A stretch of DNA of 24,134 nt from an uncultured Collinsella sp. (GTDB lineage: Bacteria > Actinomycetota > Coriobacteriia > Coriobacteriales > Coriobacteriaceae), in the NCBI GenBank assembly GCA_900544235.1, contig UQUL01000030.1, positions 1-24,134 of the forward strand, given 5' to 3'. This document shows positions 7,542 to 15,576 of the stretch, one piece after another (position 1 is the first letter of the stretch; the number at the start of each line of letters is the position of its first letter). Both the position numbers and the translations under genes were made by a program. Under the pieces are notes generated by a model, which was not told the DNA's origin, searched no databases, and worked only from the letters and a program-made list of their open reading frames with translations.

Positions 7542-8564
7542 CTAGTTCGTGCCGCGGAAACCCTTGCCGACGATCTCGGAGCTATCGACGATAGTGATAA
7601 AGGCACCCGGATCAATCTCGCGAGCATAGCGACGCAGCTGCACGGCCTCGCGACGGCTCAGCACGCTCATGATCACCGTCACGCACTTGCCCGAGAAGGC
7701 ACCGTAGCCGCGACTGATGGTCGCTGTGCGGTTGAGATGCTTGACGATAAACTCCTCGACCTTAAGGGGCTCGGAACAAATGACCGTGCAGACTTTGCGC
7801 AGATGAATGCTCTCGATGGCTTTGTCGACCACAAGCGTCTTGGCAAACAGGCCGAGCACGCAATACAGACCGACACGCGGGCCATACAAAAAGGCCGCGA
7901 TGGCCACGATGCCGATATCGACCAACAGCAGTGCGCGACCAATCTCGAGCGTGGTGCGGCGTTTGAGGATCATAGCGAGAATGTCCGTGCCGCCCGTCGA
8001 GGCGCCAATATCAAAGACAATGGCGCTGCCGAGCGCCGGCAGGATCACGGCAAAGCACAGGTCAAGCCACATATCGCCCGTCATCGAGACATCAGTCGGG
8101 ATAAAGAGCTCAAACAGCGAAACATAGGCGGACAGCGCAAACGAGGCGAAGACGCTCCACAGGATTGCCTTGCGCTCCAAAAAGATAAAGCCCAAAACGA
8201 CGAGAACCGCGTTAATAATCCACATAAAGACGCCGACGGGCAGGGTCGGGAACAGCGTGGACAGAATGACCGACACGCCCGAGGTGCCGCCAAAAGCAAA
8301 GTGATTAGGGGTTTTAAACGCAACGATGGCGAAGGCCGTAAGAATCAGGCCCAGATTGAGCTCGACAAAAAAGCGCGGGAAGCCCGGCTCCTGGCTGCGC
8401 TTTTGACCGGCACGCTCGCCGCGCTCGATATCGGTGCGATCGACCACGCGCTCCATCGGCACTACGGGAGGACGATGCATCTCCTCGGCAGCACGCGATG
8501 CCGCCTCTGCCGCGGCGGCCTCAATCGCCCATGCCTTGCTTTCTGTTTCGTGCTCGTCGGCCAT
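7542..8564 (-). CDS. YitT/DUF2179 family membrane protein
   Basis: Integral membrane protein of unknown biochemical role. The 340-aa protein has a hydrophilic Ala/Glu-rich N-terminal extension of about 75 residues. It is followed by the YitT membrane domain (five or so helices; motifs FGGTSGVSVILSTLFPTLPVG and FDIGASTGGTDILAMIL) and the C-terminal DUF2179 domain with VCTVICSEPLKVEEFIVKHLNRTATISRGYGAFSGK. The ATG at 8564 has GAGGGG 8 bases upstream. The N-terminal extension is longer than in most YitT proteins. It reads in the same direction as the asp23 cluster, separated by 207 bases. Confidence 0.9.
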   Translation of the reverse strand: MADEHETESKAWAIEAAAAEAASRAAEEMHRPPVVPMERVVDRTDIERGERAGQKRSQEPGFPRFFVELNLGLILTAFAIVAFKTPNHFAFGGTSGVSVILSTLFPTLPVGVFMWIINAVLVVLGFIFLERKAILWSVFASFALSAYVSLFELFIPTDVSMTGDMWLDLCFAVILPALGSAIVFDIGASTGGTDILAMILKRRTTLEIGRALLLVDIGIVAIAAFLYGPRVGLYCVLGLFAKTLVVDKAIESIHLRKVCTVICSEPLKVEEFIVKHLNRTATISRGYGAFSGKCVTVIMSVLSRREAVQLRRYAREIDPGAFITIVDSSEIVGKGFRGTN

Positions 8565-8653
8565 TACGGCAACCCCTCGTTAACAATTTGGAAACAATGC
8601 GCCCATTAGGGTAACGCGGAACGCGACGATTGCAACCCCTAGTTAGACGAGCG

Positions 8654-8677
8654 GTATGCCTACATCGGGGGGCATAC
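8654..8677. other. Small hairpin between yitT and asp23
   Basis: GTATGCC (8654-8660) and GGCATAC (8671-8677) are perfect 7-base arms around TACATCGGGG. It lies in the 207-base gap between the yitT start and the asp23 stop. No U-tract follows; its role is unknown. Confidence 0.35.
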
Positions 8678-8743
8678 AAATAACGGCCGGCCACGCTTTT
8701 GCTTACGCGGTCGACCGTTTAACGTTTTCGCAGATAAAACCTG

Positions 8744-8767
8744 CCAAAACAAACCTGTCTTTTTTGG
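8744..8767 (-). repeat. Post-stop hairpin with GACAGG loop, behind asp23
   Basis: CCAAAA (8744-8749) and TTTTGG (8762-8767) pair around a loop that reads AAGACAGGTTTG on the minus strand. It ends 4 bases beyond the asp23 stop. It resembles the GGGGACAGG hairpins behind the GT-C gene and lgt, but has AAGACAGG in place of GGGGACAGG, so it is a diverged member at best. Confidence 0.45.
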
Positions 8768-8771
8768 AAGG

Positions 8772-9299
8772 TTACTCGTGCTGGCTGGTGCGGTGCTCGT
8801 ACTCCTCGGGGGTGATGACGTCCTCGATGCGCAGGTTGACGCCCGCCACCTCAAGGCCGGTCATCGCGGCAAGGCGCTCGGTGACACGTGCCTTGACATC
8901 GTCAAAGATCGCGGGCGCATAGGCGCCGTACTCGATGATGACGGAGATGTTGACGACCACGCGATTGTCATCGGTGACCTCGACCGTCACGCCCTTGGTC
9001 AGATTCTCGGCACCAAACTGCTCCTGCACAAAGTGCATGAGGTTACCTTTCATGCCCAGAACGTGCGGAACTTCGCGGGTGGCCATGGCGACGATCTTCT
9101 CGATCACACCGTTGGAATAGGTCAGCGAGTCCTCGGACTCGTCCGCTTCCTCGTCCGCCTCCTCGTCGTCCTCATCCTCATCGGACTCGACCTCGACAAG
9201 AGCCTCGTCCTCGAGCGTCACATCCTCGGCTTCGGCGACGACCGCCTCGTTCTCCTCGAGCTCGGTATCGGCTACATCGACCTTCGTATTAAAAGCCAT
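8772..9299 (-). CDS. Asp23/Gls24 family envelope stress protein
   Basis: Asp23 proteins form a membrane-proximal cytosolic layer and respond to envelope or alkaline stress; in Staphylococcus aureus Asp23 is tethered by AmaP. This 175-aa protein carries the Asp23 domain from about residue 60 (YSNGVIEKIVAMATREVPHVLGM) through VVVNISVIIEYGAYAPAIFDDVKARVTERLAAMTGLEVAGVNLRIEDV. The first 58 residues are an extremely acidic Glu/Asp tract, so it is longer than minimal family members. A strong GGAGG site precedes the ATG. It follows the DUF2273 gene by 44 bases and completes an amaP-DUF2273-asp23 cluster like the staphylococcal one. Confidence 0.92.
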   Translation of the reverse strand: MAFNTKVDVADTELEENEAVVAEAEDVTLEDEALVEVESDEDEDDEEADEEADESEDSLTYSNGVIEKIVAMATREVPHVLGMKGNLMHFVQEQFGAENLTKGVTVEVTDDNRVVVNISVIIEYGAYAPAIFDDVKARVTERLAAMTGLEVAGVNLRIEDVITPEEYEHRTSQHE

Positions 9300-9343
9300 G
9301 GTTCCTCCTTATGCCTGCCGCGGATGCGACAGTCGAATACATA

Positions 9344-9721
9344 TTAGCGGCCGCTAAACAGACGGCCGAAGAAGTTGACGATCCCGTTCTCGCCGTCGCG
9401 AATTTGGCCGATCACGGCGCCGATCAGCACGAAGAATGCAATGACGAGCGTGTCCCACAGGCCGAGCGTGAGCACCAACACGGCGAGGATAAAGCCAGCG
9501 ACGGCGCCAAGCGTGGTGTTGGGATGACGCACAGCATAGCTCCAGATGGCAGCGCCCGTACCCTTGATGAGACCCATAGCCTCGTCAAAATCCGCGGCTG
9601 CCGCGTCTTGTAACTCGGTTGCCTCTGCTTTGGAATCAACAGGTTCGTTCGCCGGCGTGGCGCTCTGGTCAATCGTCAGGCGCGGCGTACGAGCGGTCTT
9701 ATCTTGATTGGTATCACTCAC
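9344..9721 (-). CDS. DUF2273 small membrane protein of the Asp23 cluster
   Basis: The 125-aa protein has a hydrophilic N-terminal half and a hydrophobic hairpin at about residues 71-106 (LGAVAGFILAVLVLTLGLWD onward), then a short amphipathic end NGIVNFFGRLFSGR. The family accompanies Asp23 and AmaP; its biochemical role is not established. The start is a GTG at 9721 overlapping the last codons of amaP, with GGAGG at 9728-9732 only 6 bases away. The frame is open further upstream to 9934, but that part is antisense-like shadow of amaP coding and has no ribosome-binding site. The 8-base overlap implies translational coupling. Confidence 0.85.
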   Translation of the reverse strand: MSDTNQDKTARTPRLTIDQSATPANEPVDSKAEATELQDAAAADFDEAMGLIKGTGAAIWSYAVRHPNTTLGAVAGFILAVLVLTLGLWDTLVIAFFVLIGAVIGQIRDGENGIVNFFGRLFSGR

Positions 9722-10259
9722 CGGAAACCTCCACGGTCTGGACGGTAGTCTTGGACGGCAAAAAACGGACGCGTGCGGTCGTGCCCGGCGTGCCGAGCAT
9801 GGTGTCGCAAGCTTCCTCGATGCGCTGCTGCATCGCGGTAGCCAGAGATGCCACGTCCTTATCGTCAAGCGCGATAGCCTCGACCTTAAAACGGACGTGC
9901 GAATCGTCGGAGCCTTGGACGCGGGCCTCGACATGCTCGACCATCACGCGATCGTCGCGCTCTGCCGCAGTGCGAGCGCACGAAGAAAGCGCCGCAAGGG
10001 TAACCTCGATATTGCGCTCCCCCGCCGGATGCACGCAGGACGGCTCGCGACGAGCAAACATCAGGCGGAAGAAGCTTACCAGCACGCCGATCGCCACAAC
10101 TCCGCCGCATGCCGTCACGACAATGCGCGGCATGGGGTCGCGCATCAGCAACATAAAGCGATACGTATACGGCCCCCAAAACTGGCAGACAAGCGTACCC
10201 AGCGCCACGATGGTAGCGGCAAGGTACACGATCGCTAGGGCTCGTTTGAGTACGCGCAC
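9714..10259 (-). CDS. amaP: Alkaline shock response membrane anchor protein AmaP
   Basis: Membrane anchor for Asp23. The 181-aa protein has two N-terminal transmembrane helices (about residues 7-28 and 45-68) enclosing a short loop, then a soluble domain with the family pattern IEVTLAALSSCARTAAERDD and VEARVQGSD. The start is a GTG at 10259 with AAGGGAG about 6 bases upstream. Its 3' end overlaps the DUF2273 start. It lies just past the yebC terminator, so the cluster probably has its own promoter, although little space is available (about 60 bases). Confidence 0.82.
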   Translation of the reverse strand: MRVLKRALAIVYLAATIVALGTLVCQFWGPYTYRFMLLMRDPMPRIVVTACGGVVAIGVLVSFFRLMFARREPSCVHPAGERNIEVTLAALSSCARTAAERDDRVMVEHVEARVQGSDDSHVRFKVEAIALDDKDVASLATAMQQRIEEACDTMLGTPGTTARVRFLPSKTTVQTVEVSGE

Positions 10260-10310
10260 GCGGCGCTCCCTTCAAATCTCGGCTCTCGAAATGCAAAACG
10301 GTTCGCATCA

Positions 10311-10356
10311 TTATAAAAGAGCCGGGTCCGGTGCTCTACGCACGCGGATCCGGCTC
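10311..10356 (-). terminator. Rho-independent terminator after yebC
   Basis: On the minus strand the stem GAGCCGGATCCG pairs with CGGACCCGGCTC (10345-10356 with 10319-10330, 11 of 12 pairs) across a 14-base loop, followed directly by TTTTATAA (10311-10318). It lies 70 bases past the yebC stop and separates it from amaP. Confidence 0.85.
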
Positions 10357-10425
10357 ATCTATTCCACGAGGCTTGCATGCTCGCTTCATTATGCCCAGAT
10401 ATGCACGGCTTAACCCGTGCGGGCG

Positions 10426-11232
10426 CTACTCCTCCTCTAGGGCAGCGATGACCTCGTCGGTCATGTCCATGGTGCTGTAAACATCCTGGACGTCGTCGAG
10501 CTCCTCAAGACGGTCGATGAGGCGCTGAACCTTCTTGGCATCGGCGCCAGAAACCTCGGTCGGGGTGGTCGGGACCATGGTGGTCTCGGAGCCCTTGACC
10601 TGGACGCCCTGCTCCTCGAGCGCCTTGGAGACAGCCATGACCTCGTTGGCAGTAGTCCAGACGATCCACTCCTCGCCGGCGTCCTCGTAGTCCTCGCCAC
10701 CGGCCTCGGCGATGGCCATCATGAACTCATCCTCGTCACCGGCAGCACCGTTGGCGATCATGGTCTCCTTCTTGGCGTTCTCGTCCAGGATCTCCTTGGC
10801 GACGACGATCTGGCCCTTGCGCTCAAACTGGAAGGCGACGGAGCCGGAGGTGCCCAGGTTACCACCAGCGTGGGAGAAGGCGGAACGGACATCGGCGGCG
10901 GTGCGGTTGCGGTTGTCGGTCAGGCAGTCAACGTAGACGGCGACACCGGCGGGACCGTAGCCCTCGTACACGATGTTCTCGTAGACGGCGGCATCGGCAC
11001 CCGAACCGAAGGCCTTGTCGATAGCGGACTTGATCTTGTCCTTGGGCATGGACTGAGCCTTGGCCTTAGCAACGGCAGCGGCGAGGCTGGCGTTGTTCTC
11101 GGGCAGCGGGTCGCCGCCGAGACGGGCAGCAACGGTGATGTTGCGGCTCAGCTTGGAGAAGAGGGCGGAACGCTTGGCGTCCTGCGCGCCCTTACGATGC
11201 TTGGTTGTGGCCCACTTAGAGTGTCCGGACAT
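10426..11232 (-). CDS. yebC: YebC/PmpR family DNA-binding transcriptional regulator or translation factor
   Basis: Conserved cytosolic protein described as a transcriptional regulator and, in recent work, as a ribosome-associated factor. The protein is 268 aa, slightly longer than the usual 240-250. The N-terminus MSGHSKWATTKHRKGAQDAKR is diagnostic. It is followed by FSKLSRNITVAARLGGDP, MPKDKIKSAIDKAFGSG, and the domain-2 motif YEGYGPAGVAVYVDCLTDNRNRTAADVRSAFSHAGGNLGTSGSVAFQF. The additional length is in acidic segments (GDEDEFMMAIAEAGGEDYEDAGEE). AGGAG precedes the ATG at 11232. It is a single gene ending in a good terminator. Confidence 0.95.
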   Translation of the reverse strand: MSGHSKWATTKHRKGAQDAKRSALFSKLSRNITVAARLGGDPLPENNASLAAAVAKAKAQSMPKDKIKSAIDKAFGSGADAAVYENIVYEGYGPAGVAVYVDCLTDNRNRTAADVRSAFSHAGGNLGTSGSVAFQFERKGQIVVAKEILDENAKKETMIANGAAGDEDEFMMAIAEAGGEDYEDAGEEWIVWTTANEVMAVSKALEEQGVQVKGSETTMVPTTPTEVSGADAKKVQRLIDRLEELDDVQDVYSTMDMTDEVIAALEEE

Positions 11233-11363
11233 ACGTGTCTCCTATCGGTTTCGACCTAAAGCCCAGCGCAGATGCTCGGGCAATATAAACAAACGTCGTT
11301 ATGATATACCTACTGGCCTGCGAGATAAACCCCAAAATGAAGGCGTCGTGATGATGCGGCCCC

Positions 11364-11396
11364 TTAGTGCAAAGTAACCTGTCCCCTTTGCACCAA
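11364..11396 (-). repeat. Post-stop hairpin with GGGGACAGG core, behind the GT-C gene
   Basis: GTGCAAAG (11367-11374) pairs perfectly with CTTTGCAC (11386-11393), and a further TT/AA pair lies beyond one mismatch (11364-11396). The core reads AAAGGGGACAGGTTA on the minus strand. The hairpin ends one base beyond the stop codon at 11398-11400. The core and the position relative to the stop match the element behind lgt. Confidence 0.75.
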
Positions 11397-11397
11397 A

Positions 11398-13581
11398 TTA
11401 GGACCAGAGGAGGTCGCTGCGGGTGATGGTGGCGCCGATGGCAAAGGGCATGCAGGCGATGACCGGATACAGGTAGCGCATGTAGGTCGAGCCGTTGCAG
11501 GGACCGATCAGGCACACGGCGAGCACGCCCAGCAGCGGCACCCAAATGGCCAGCCCGCGCCACGAATGACGACGTAGCAGATAGACAACCACGGCGATCA
11601 TGATCCACACATAGGTGGCCGAGCTCATGGTGAGCGAGATAAACGGGACGCGTTGTACTGCCACGCGATACAGGTTGATCAGGTGGTCGCACCAGCGCAC
11701 AACCTTGCTATCGACCGGATGGAAGTCGAAGTACTTGAGGTTATCGGGCTTTGCCATGATCTCGGCACTGCGCGCCGTGCTGTAGACCCACGCATCGCGG
11801 GCACTCGGATAAAAGTAGCCGTAGTAGTTATTGATGAGCGCCGAGATATAGCACTCGGGATCCTTTTTGAACATCTGAGCCCACACCTCAAAATAGGCCT
11901 TGATGTCCTCCTGCGAGGCATACTCGTTAAAGCAATTTTTGACGGCGTCCGACTTATCCGGGTTGTAACGGCGGCCCAGGTTCTCGTACTTGAGCACACG
12001 GTCGATCACGGCACGCTCTTCGTCGGTCACCAAGCCGTCGCAAGGAGCCTCCACGATGGTGCCGTCCTCCTTAACCGTGGGGTTGACGCCCGAGTTGAGG
12101 CCATCGTGCTTTTGGACGAAACGAGCCGTCTGCTGGAACGGAATCGAGAGGATTTCGCGCTTGGAACCAGGCGTGATGTCATGCGCCGGCATAAAGACCT
12201 TGGTGAAGTACATATTGGAGGCAAGGCAGAGTGCAAGCACCGCAAGAACTCCCACCCAGCGGAAACGCGGGATGGCGCCCGAAGGCGCAGCACCGGCCTG
12301 CTTGGCTGCACGATGAGCCACATGCGCGTCCCATGCGCAAAACGCCGCCGCGATTACGCATGCCGCCAGGGGAAACACCAGGCCGCCGTTGCGCAGAAAC
12401 GTGGAACCCATGGCGCCCAGAGCGAGCAGCAGCCAATCATGGCGCGCAAAGAGCACGGGCCTCTGTTCGCCCGCACGCTCGGCATTGGCATCGCGACGGG
12501 GCAGGCCGCAGGCCACGAGCTTCACGGTCTGCACCAACAGCACTAAAAACGCGTCGGCAAACAGCACATCTTTGGTAAGCAGGGCCGCGTAGTTGGAGAA
12601 CATGGGCATAAGCACAAAGAACAGCAAGATCACGCCGCGGACCGGCAGGCTCACGCCCAGCTTGCGCAGCGACGAGATGGAATAGGCCATGCAGGCGGCC
12701 GTAATGACAAACTGAGCGCAGGTGTAGATGGCAAGACCCGCGTTGGCGCTGTTGAACAGTGAAAGCCCCAGCTGGACGCACGAACCGATGATAGCCGTGT
12801 GCACCACGGGATGATGTCCGTTGAGCAACACATTGGGATTGAGCAGACGCAGGTAGTCACTCGTGCCGTTGGGATAGTTGAACCACTGGCGAATCTGCGC
12901 GCCCGTATCTCCCATAAAAAGGCCAGGCAGCGAAGCGATGAGCGTGGGCGCCCAGGCGATCATAAGCACCAGGAAGGGCCCGGCAAAGGGATGGACCGAG
13001 AGCACGGCGTGAGCCACACGCCATACGCGGCCAAAGTGCGCTTCGGAAAACGGAATGCGCCGAGAGCTCAGCCAATCTAGACACTCAAAGGCGAGGTAGA
13101 AGGCAACGACCGCCAAGAGCATCCAGCCCGCACCGCCTATCCAGGCGCAGATGATGCGGGCCTTGTCGCCGAGCACGATCTCGGCCGAATCGGTGAGGTC
13201 GTAGCTGCGGCCAAACACCATGCAGACGGCAAAGAACAGCGACGGAAGGATCACCGAGGGACGCCAGGCGTCGCCGCGGCCAAAGAATACGTAGCGAAAC
13301 GGCAGCGTGAGCAGGCAGGCAAGCGCAAGCAGCATGACCGCGTCGGTATGGCCGGCAAACGAGAGGAGCACCTCGTAGCACACGTACAGCATGCCCGAGG
13401 CTTTGGGGTCAATTGCCAAGACTGCGTTGCTCGACACCGGGGCGGGATCGATGGAAAACGCCGTGGTCGCCAACAGCGCGAGCAAAAATGCGATGAGCGT
13501 CTGCTTGGCGGGGTAGCGCTTAAACCAGACGATGCGGGCAGCGTCGAGCGCAGCCGTTGTGGAGAGGTCGGAATCCTTCAC
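11398..13581 (-). CDS. Large polytopic membrane protein, GT-C glycosyltransferase-like (DUF6020-like)
   Basis: The 727-aa protein has about a dozen hydrophobic segments, first at residues 28-44. It has a family-like extracytoplasmic loop with LFMGDTGAQIRQWFNYPNGTSD and NGHHPVVHTAIIGSC, reminiscent of the acidic-residue and HP motifs of GT-C enzymes that use polyprenyl-linked sugars. A roughly 150-residue soluble insertion (from NMYFTKVFMPAHDITPGSKREI to SAEIMAKPDNLKYFDF) precedes the last helices. The start is a GTG at 13581 with AAAGG about 11 bases upstream. A role in cell-wall or teichoic-type glycan modification is inferred. It sits between lgt and yebC, each behind a GGGGACAGG hairpin or gap. 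Confidence 0.65.
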   Translation of the reverse strand: MKDSDLSTTAALDAARIVWFKRYPAKQTLIAFLLALLATTAFSIDPAPVSSNAVLAIDPKASGMLYVCYEVLLSFAGHTDAVMLLALACLLTLPFRYVFFGRGDAWRPSVILPSLFFAVCMVFGRSYDLTDSAEIVLGDKARIICAWIGGAGWMLLAVVAFYLAFECLDWLSSRRIPFSEAHFGRVWRVAHAVLSVHPFAGPFLVLMIAWAPTLIASLPGLFMGDTGAQIRQWFNYPNGTSDYLRLLNPNVLLNGHHPVVHTAIIGSCVQLGLSLFNSANAGLAIYTCAQFVITAACMAYSISSLRKLGVSLPVRGVILLFFVLMPMFSNYAALLTKDVLFADAFLVLLVQTVKLVACGLPRRDANAERAGEQRPVLFARHDWLLLALGAMGSTFLRNGGLVFPLAACVIAAAFCAWDAHVAHRAAKQAGAAPSGAIPRFRWVGVLAVLALCLASNMYFTKVFMPAHDITPGSKREILSIPFQQTARFVQKHDGLNSGVNPTVKEDGTIVEAPCDGLVTDEERAVIDRVLKYENLGRRYNPDKSDAVKNCFNEYASQEDIKAYFEVWAQMFKKDPECYISALINNYYGYFYPSARDAWVYSTARSAEIMAKPDNLKYFDFHPVDSKVVRWCDHLINLYRVAVQRVPFISLTMSSATYVWIMIAVVVYLLRRHSWRGLAIWVPLLGVLAVCLIGPCNGSTYMRYLYPVIACMPFAIGATITRSDLLWS

Positions 13582-13622
13582 AGTCCGAAAGCCTTTCTAG
13601 AAACCTATCAAACTCGGCAAGA

Positions 13623-13655
13623 CCACCACAAAGGTGCCTGTCCCCTTTGTGGTGG
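13623..13655 (-). repeat. Post-stop hairpin with GGGGACAGG core, behind lgt
   Basis: CCACCACAAAGG (13623-13634) and CCTTTGTGGTGG (13644-13655) form a perfect 12-bp stem around a 9-base loop. The minus strand reads AAAGGGGACAGGCACCTTT. It ends 9 bases beyond the lgt stop. The stem differs from the 11364 element outside the AAAG/CTTT part, but the core is the same. Confidence 0.8.
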
Positions 13656-13664
13656 TTTTGGTGG

Positions 13665-14486
13665 TTAGGCGTCCAGGTAGACGCGCTGGAGCTGGTTGCG
13701 GTGTCGGGCGAAGATGATGAGCGCCAGGCCCGCGATTACGAGCGGCAGGCTCAGCAGCTGACCCATGGTGATGACGCCGCCCAGCAGATAGCCCAGCTGC
13801 GCATCGGGCACGCGCACAAACTCAATGAGGAAGCGGACGATGCCGTAACCCATCACAAACACGCCCATAAACGTGCCCTGGGGTAGCAGCGGTTTTTTGC
13901 GGCTGAGCACCTGCAGAATGCAAAAGAGCACAATGCCCTCGAGAAATGCCTCGTAGAGCTGGGAGGGATGGCGCGGCATATCGCCCGCGGTGCCGCCAAA
14001 GATCACGCCCCAGGGCAGATCGGTCGGCTTGCCCCACAGCTCGCCGTTGACAAAGTTGGCGCAGCGCCCCAGGCACAGGGCCAGCGGAGCACCGATGACC
14101 GCGAGGTCTGCCAAAGTCCAGGCGTCGAGCTTGTACATGCGGCACACGATGATGCCGCCCAAGATGCCGCCCACCAGGCCACCGTGGAAGCTCATGCCTC
14201 CCTCGTTGGTGGCAAAGATCTCGAGCGGGTGGGCCAAATAGTAGCCATCACCGTAAAAGACGACGTAAAACAGGCGCGCGCCGATAATAAGGCCAAAGAC
14301 CGCGCCGACCACGACGCTCGTCAGGTCATCAATCGTAATGTCGAAGCCCCAACGACGTTGCGTGCGGTACATAACGACCGCCGTGAGCAGAGCGCCGACC
14401 ACGTAGGCCAGACCGTACCAGTAGATGGTGATGGGGCCCGCCGAGATCGCGACGGGATCAAGCATATGGTAGAGGTCGTTGAGCAT
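13665..14486 (-). CDS. lgt: Prolipoprotein diacylglyceryl transferase
   Basis: Transfers diacylglycerol from phosphatidylglycerol to the lipobox cysteine of prelipoproteins, the first step of lipoprotein maturation, in the cytoplasmic membrane. The protein is 273 aa, with about seven helices. It shows ITIYWYGLAYVVGAL near the N-terminus, IIGARLFYVVFY, the conserved GGMSFHGGLVGG (with the functionally important His), the signature LGRCANFVNGELWGKPTDLPWG, and RHPSQLYEAFLEG. The ATG at 14486 has AGGGGAT upstream. It lies downstream of the nifU-like gene, separated by a hairpin. Confidence 0.96.
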   Translation of the reverse strand: MLNDLYHMLDPVAISAGPITIYWYGLAYVVGALLTAVVMYRTQRRWGFDITIDDLTSVVVGAVFGLIIGARLFYVVFYGDGYYLAHPLEIFATNEGGMSFHGGLVGGILGGIIVCRMYKLDAWTLADLAVIGAPLALCLGRCANFVNGELWGKPTDLPWGVIFGGTAGDMPRHPSQLYEAFLEGIVLFCILQVLSRKKPLLPQGTFMGVFVMGYGIVRFLIEFVRVPDAQLGYLLGGVITMGQLLSLPLVIAGLALIIFARHRNQLQRVYLDA

Positions 14487-14507
14487 ATCGATCCCCTGCT
14501 CCCTACA

Positions 14508-14545
14508 TACAAATGCGGCCGCGGGCCTTGCGCTCGCAGCCGCAT
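14508..14545 (-). terminator. Hairpin terminator between the NifU-like gene and lgt
   Basis: On the minus strand ATGCGGCTGCG (14535-14545) pairs with CGCGGCCGCAT (14513-14523), with one G-U pair, followed by TTTGTATG. It lies 50 bases past the NifU-like stop and 22 bases before the lgt start, so it may terminate or attenuate read-through into lgt. Confidence 0.6.
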
Positions 14546-14594
14546 ATTTGGGCGTAACGTCTATGCGGAGCGTACCGTCCGCAGCTTTCGCATC

Positions 14595-14873
14595 TTAGAA
14601 CGGTGCGTACTCGTCGTACAGGTCCTCGGCCTCGCCGGAAGCATTGACCTGCTCAACGCGGGTAACGCCGGGCACGTGCTCCTTCAGGATGCGCTCGATG
14701 CCCATGGAAAGGGTTAGCGAGCTCATGGGGCAGCCGGCACAGGCGCCCTGCAGCTCCAGCTTGACGACGCCCTCGTCGTCGACGCCCACATACTCCATAT
14801 CGCCACCGTCGGCCTGCAGGTTGGGGCGAATCTCTTCAAGAACCTTCTTAAGCAGCTCTTCGTTAACAGCCAC
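14595..14873 (-). CDS. NifU-like iron-sulfur cluster scaffold protein
   Basis: Carries a transient Fe-S cluster for delivery to apoproteins. The 92-aa protein consists of a single NifU C-terminal domain. It shows VLEEIRPNLQADGGDMEYVGVD and the cluster-binding CxxC in GACAGCPMSS (C45, C48), then TLSMGIERILKEHVPGV. The start is a GTG at 14873 with AAAGGAG 5 bases upstream. It stands alone, with a hairpin operator-like repeat in its leader and a terminator behind it. Confidence 0.93.
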   Translation of the reverse strand: MAVNEELLKKVLEEIRPNLQADGGDMEYVGVDDEGVVKLELQGACAGCPMSSLTLSMGIERILKEHVPGVTRVEQVNASGEAEDLYDEYAPF

Positions 14874-14895
14874 AGGGGCTCCTTTCTCACAACAA

Positions 14896-14911
14896 CGCGG
14901 GCACGCCCGCG
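14896..14911 (-). promoter_or_regulatory. Near-perfect palindrome in the NifU-like gene leader
   Basis: CGCGGGC (14896-14902) and GCCCGCG (14905-14911) are perfect 7-base arms with a 2-base spacer, 10 bases upstream of the Shine-Dalgarno site. Such short spacing suits a dimeric repressor site better than an RNA hairpin. No known operator is recognised. Confidence 0.4.
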
Positions 14912-14988
14912 GACAGAAGCTATGTTACTACAGCCATGTACCCGCTCACGAGCCGTCCATGCGCGCAGACGCGACTTTCACGAGTAGT

Positions 14989-15033
14989 CAATTTGGGACG
15001 GGGCTCTTTTGGCCGTTTTGCCGCCAGCTGGCG
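14989..15033. other. GGGACGGGG motif and palindrome behind the dCMP deaminase
   Basis: The plus strand reads TTTGGGACGGGGCTCTTTT from 14993. It resembles the TTTGGGGACGGGG found on the minus strand behind the zinc-ribbon gene. Closer to the deaminase stop lies a perfect 12-base palindrome, CGCCAGCTGGCG (15022-15033), about 10 bases past the stop. No U-tract is present. The significance of the motif is uncertain. Confidence 0.35.
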
Positions 15034-15043
15034 TTGGCACGCG

Positions 15044-15568
15044 CTACTGCTGAGCCTGTCCCCCGGTACCAATCTGGACATCGACGATGACCTGGCGGTA
15101 GCTGATGCCGCAGGAGTCGAGAATGCGGCGGCTGATACGGCCGTCATCGGTGTCGGCATACTTGTTGTCCAGGTAGACGACCTCGCCCACGCCCACCTGC
15201 GCCAGGATCTTGGCGCAGTCGTGGCACGGGAACAGCGTGACGTAGACCGTGGAACCCTCAAGGTCTTTGAGCGAGCCGCGGTAGTTGAGCACGGCGTTTG
15301 CCTCGGCATGCACCACGTAGTTGTGCTTGTCCTGCAACGGGTTATCGCTCGTGCCCCACGGGAAAAAGTCATCGTTGAGTGCCGAGGGCGTACCGTTGTA
15401 GCCCACCGAAAGGATGCGGTGGTTGGTGTTGGCGATGCACGCGCCCACCTGCGTGTTGGGGTCCTTACTGCGGCGCTGCGCGGCGATGGCCACGCTCATA
15501 AAGAACTCATCCCAGCTAATAACGTCGCGGCGCTTGCCCGACGCAGTTTGATGAAGATCGTCCGACAT
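15044..15568 (-). CDS. Deoxycytidylate (dCMP) deaminase family protein
   Basis: Zinc enzyme that converts dCMP to dUMP for dTTP synthesis; ComEB-type relatives are found next to competence genes elsewhere. The 174-aa protein shows the zinc motifs HAEANAV (H87, E89) and PCHDC (C115, C118) and the YNGTPS substrate loop. The start at 15568 is chosen because GGAGG (15577-15581) lies 8 bases upstream and overlaps the alternative GTG at 15577. The last residues GTGGQAQQ are encoded by a stretch containing GGGGGACAGG (15055-15064), the core of the post-stop hairpin family. It follows coaX by 84 bases, in the same direction. Confidence 0.9.
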   Translation of the reverse strand: MSDDLHQTASGKRRDVISWDEFFMSVAIAAQRRSKDPNTQVGACIANTNHRILSVGYNGTPSALNDDFFPWGTSDNPLQDKHNYVVHAEANAVLNYRGSLKDLEGSTVYVTLFPCHDCAKILAQVGVGEVVYLDNKYADTDDGRISRRILDSCGISYRQVIVDVQIGTGGQAQQ

Positions 15569-15576
15569 GGCAGACA

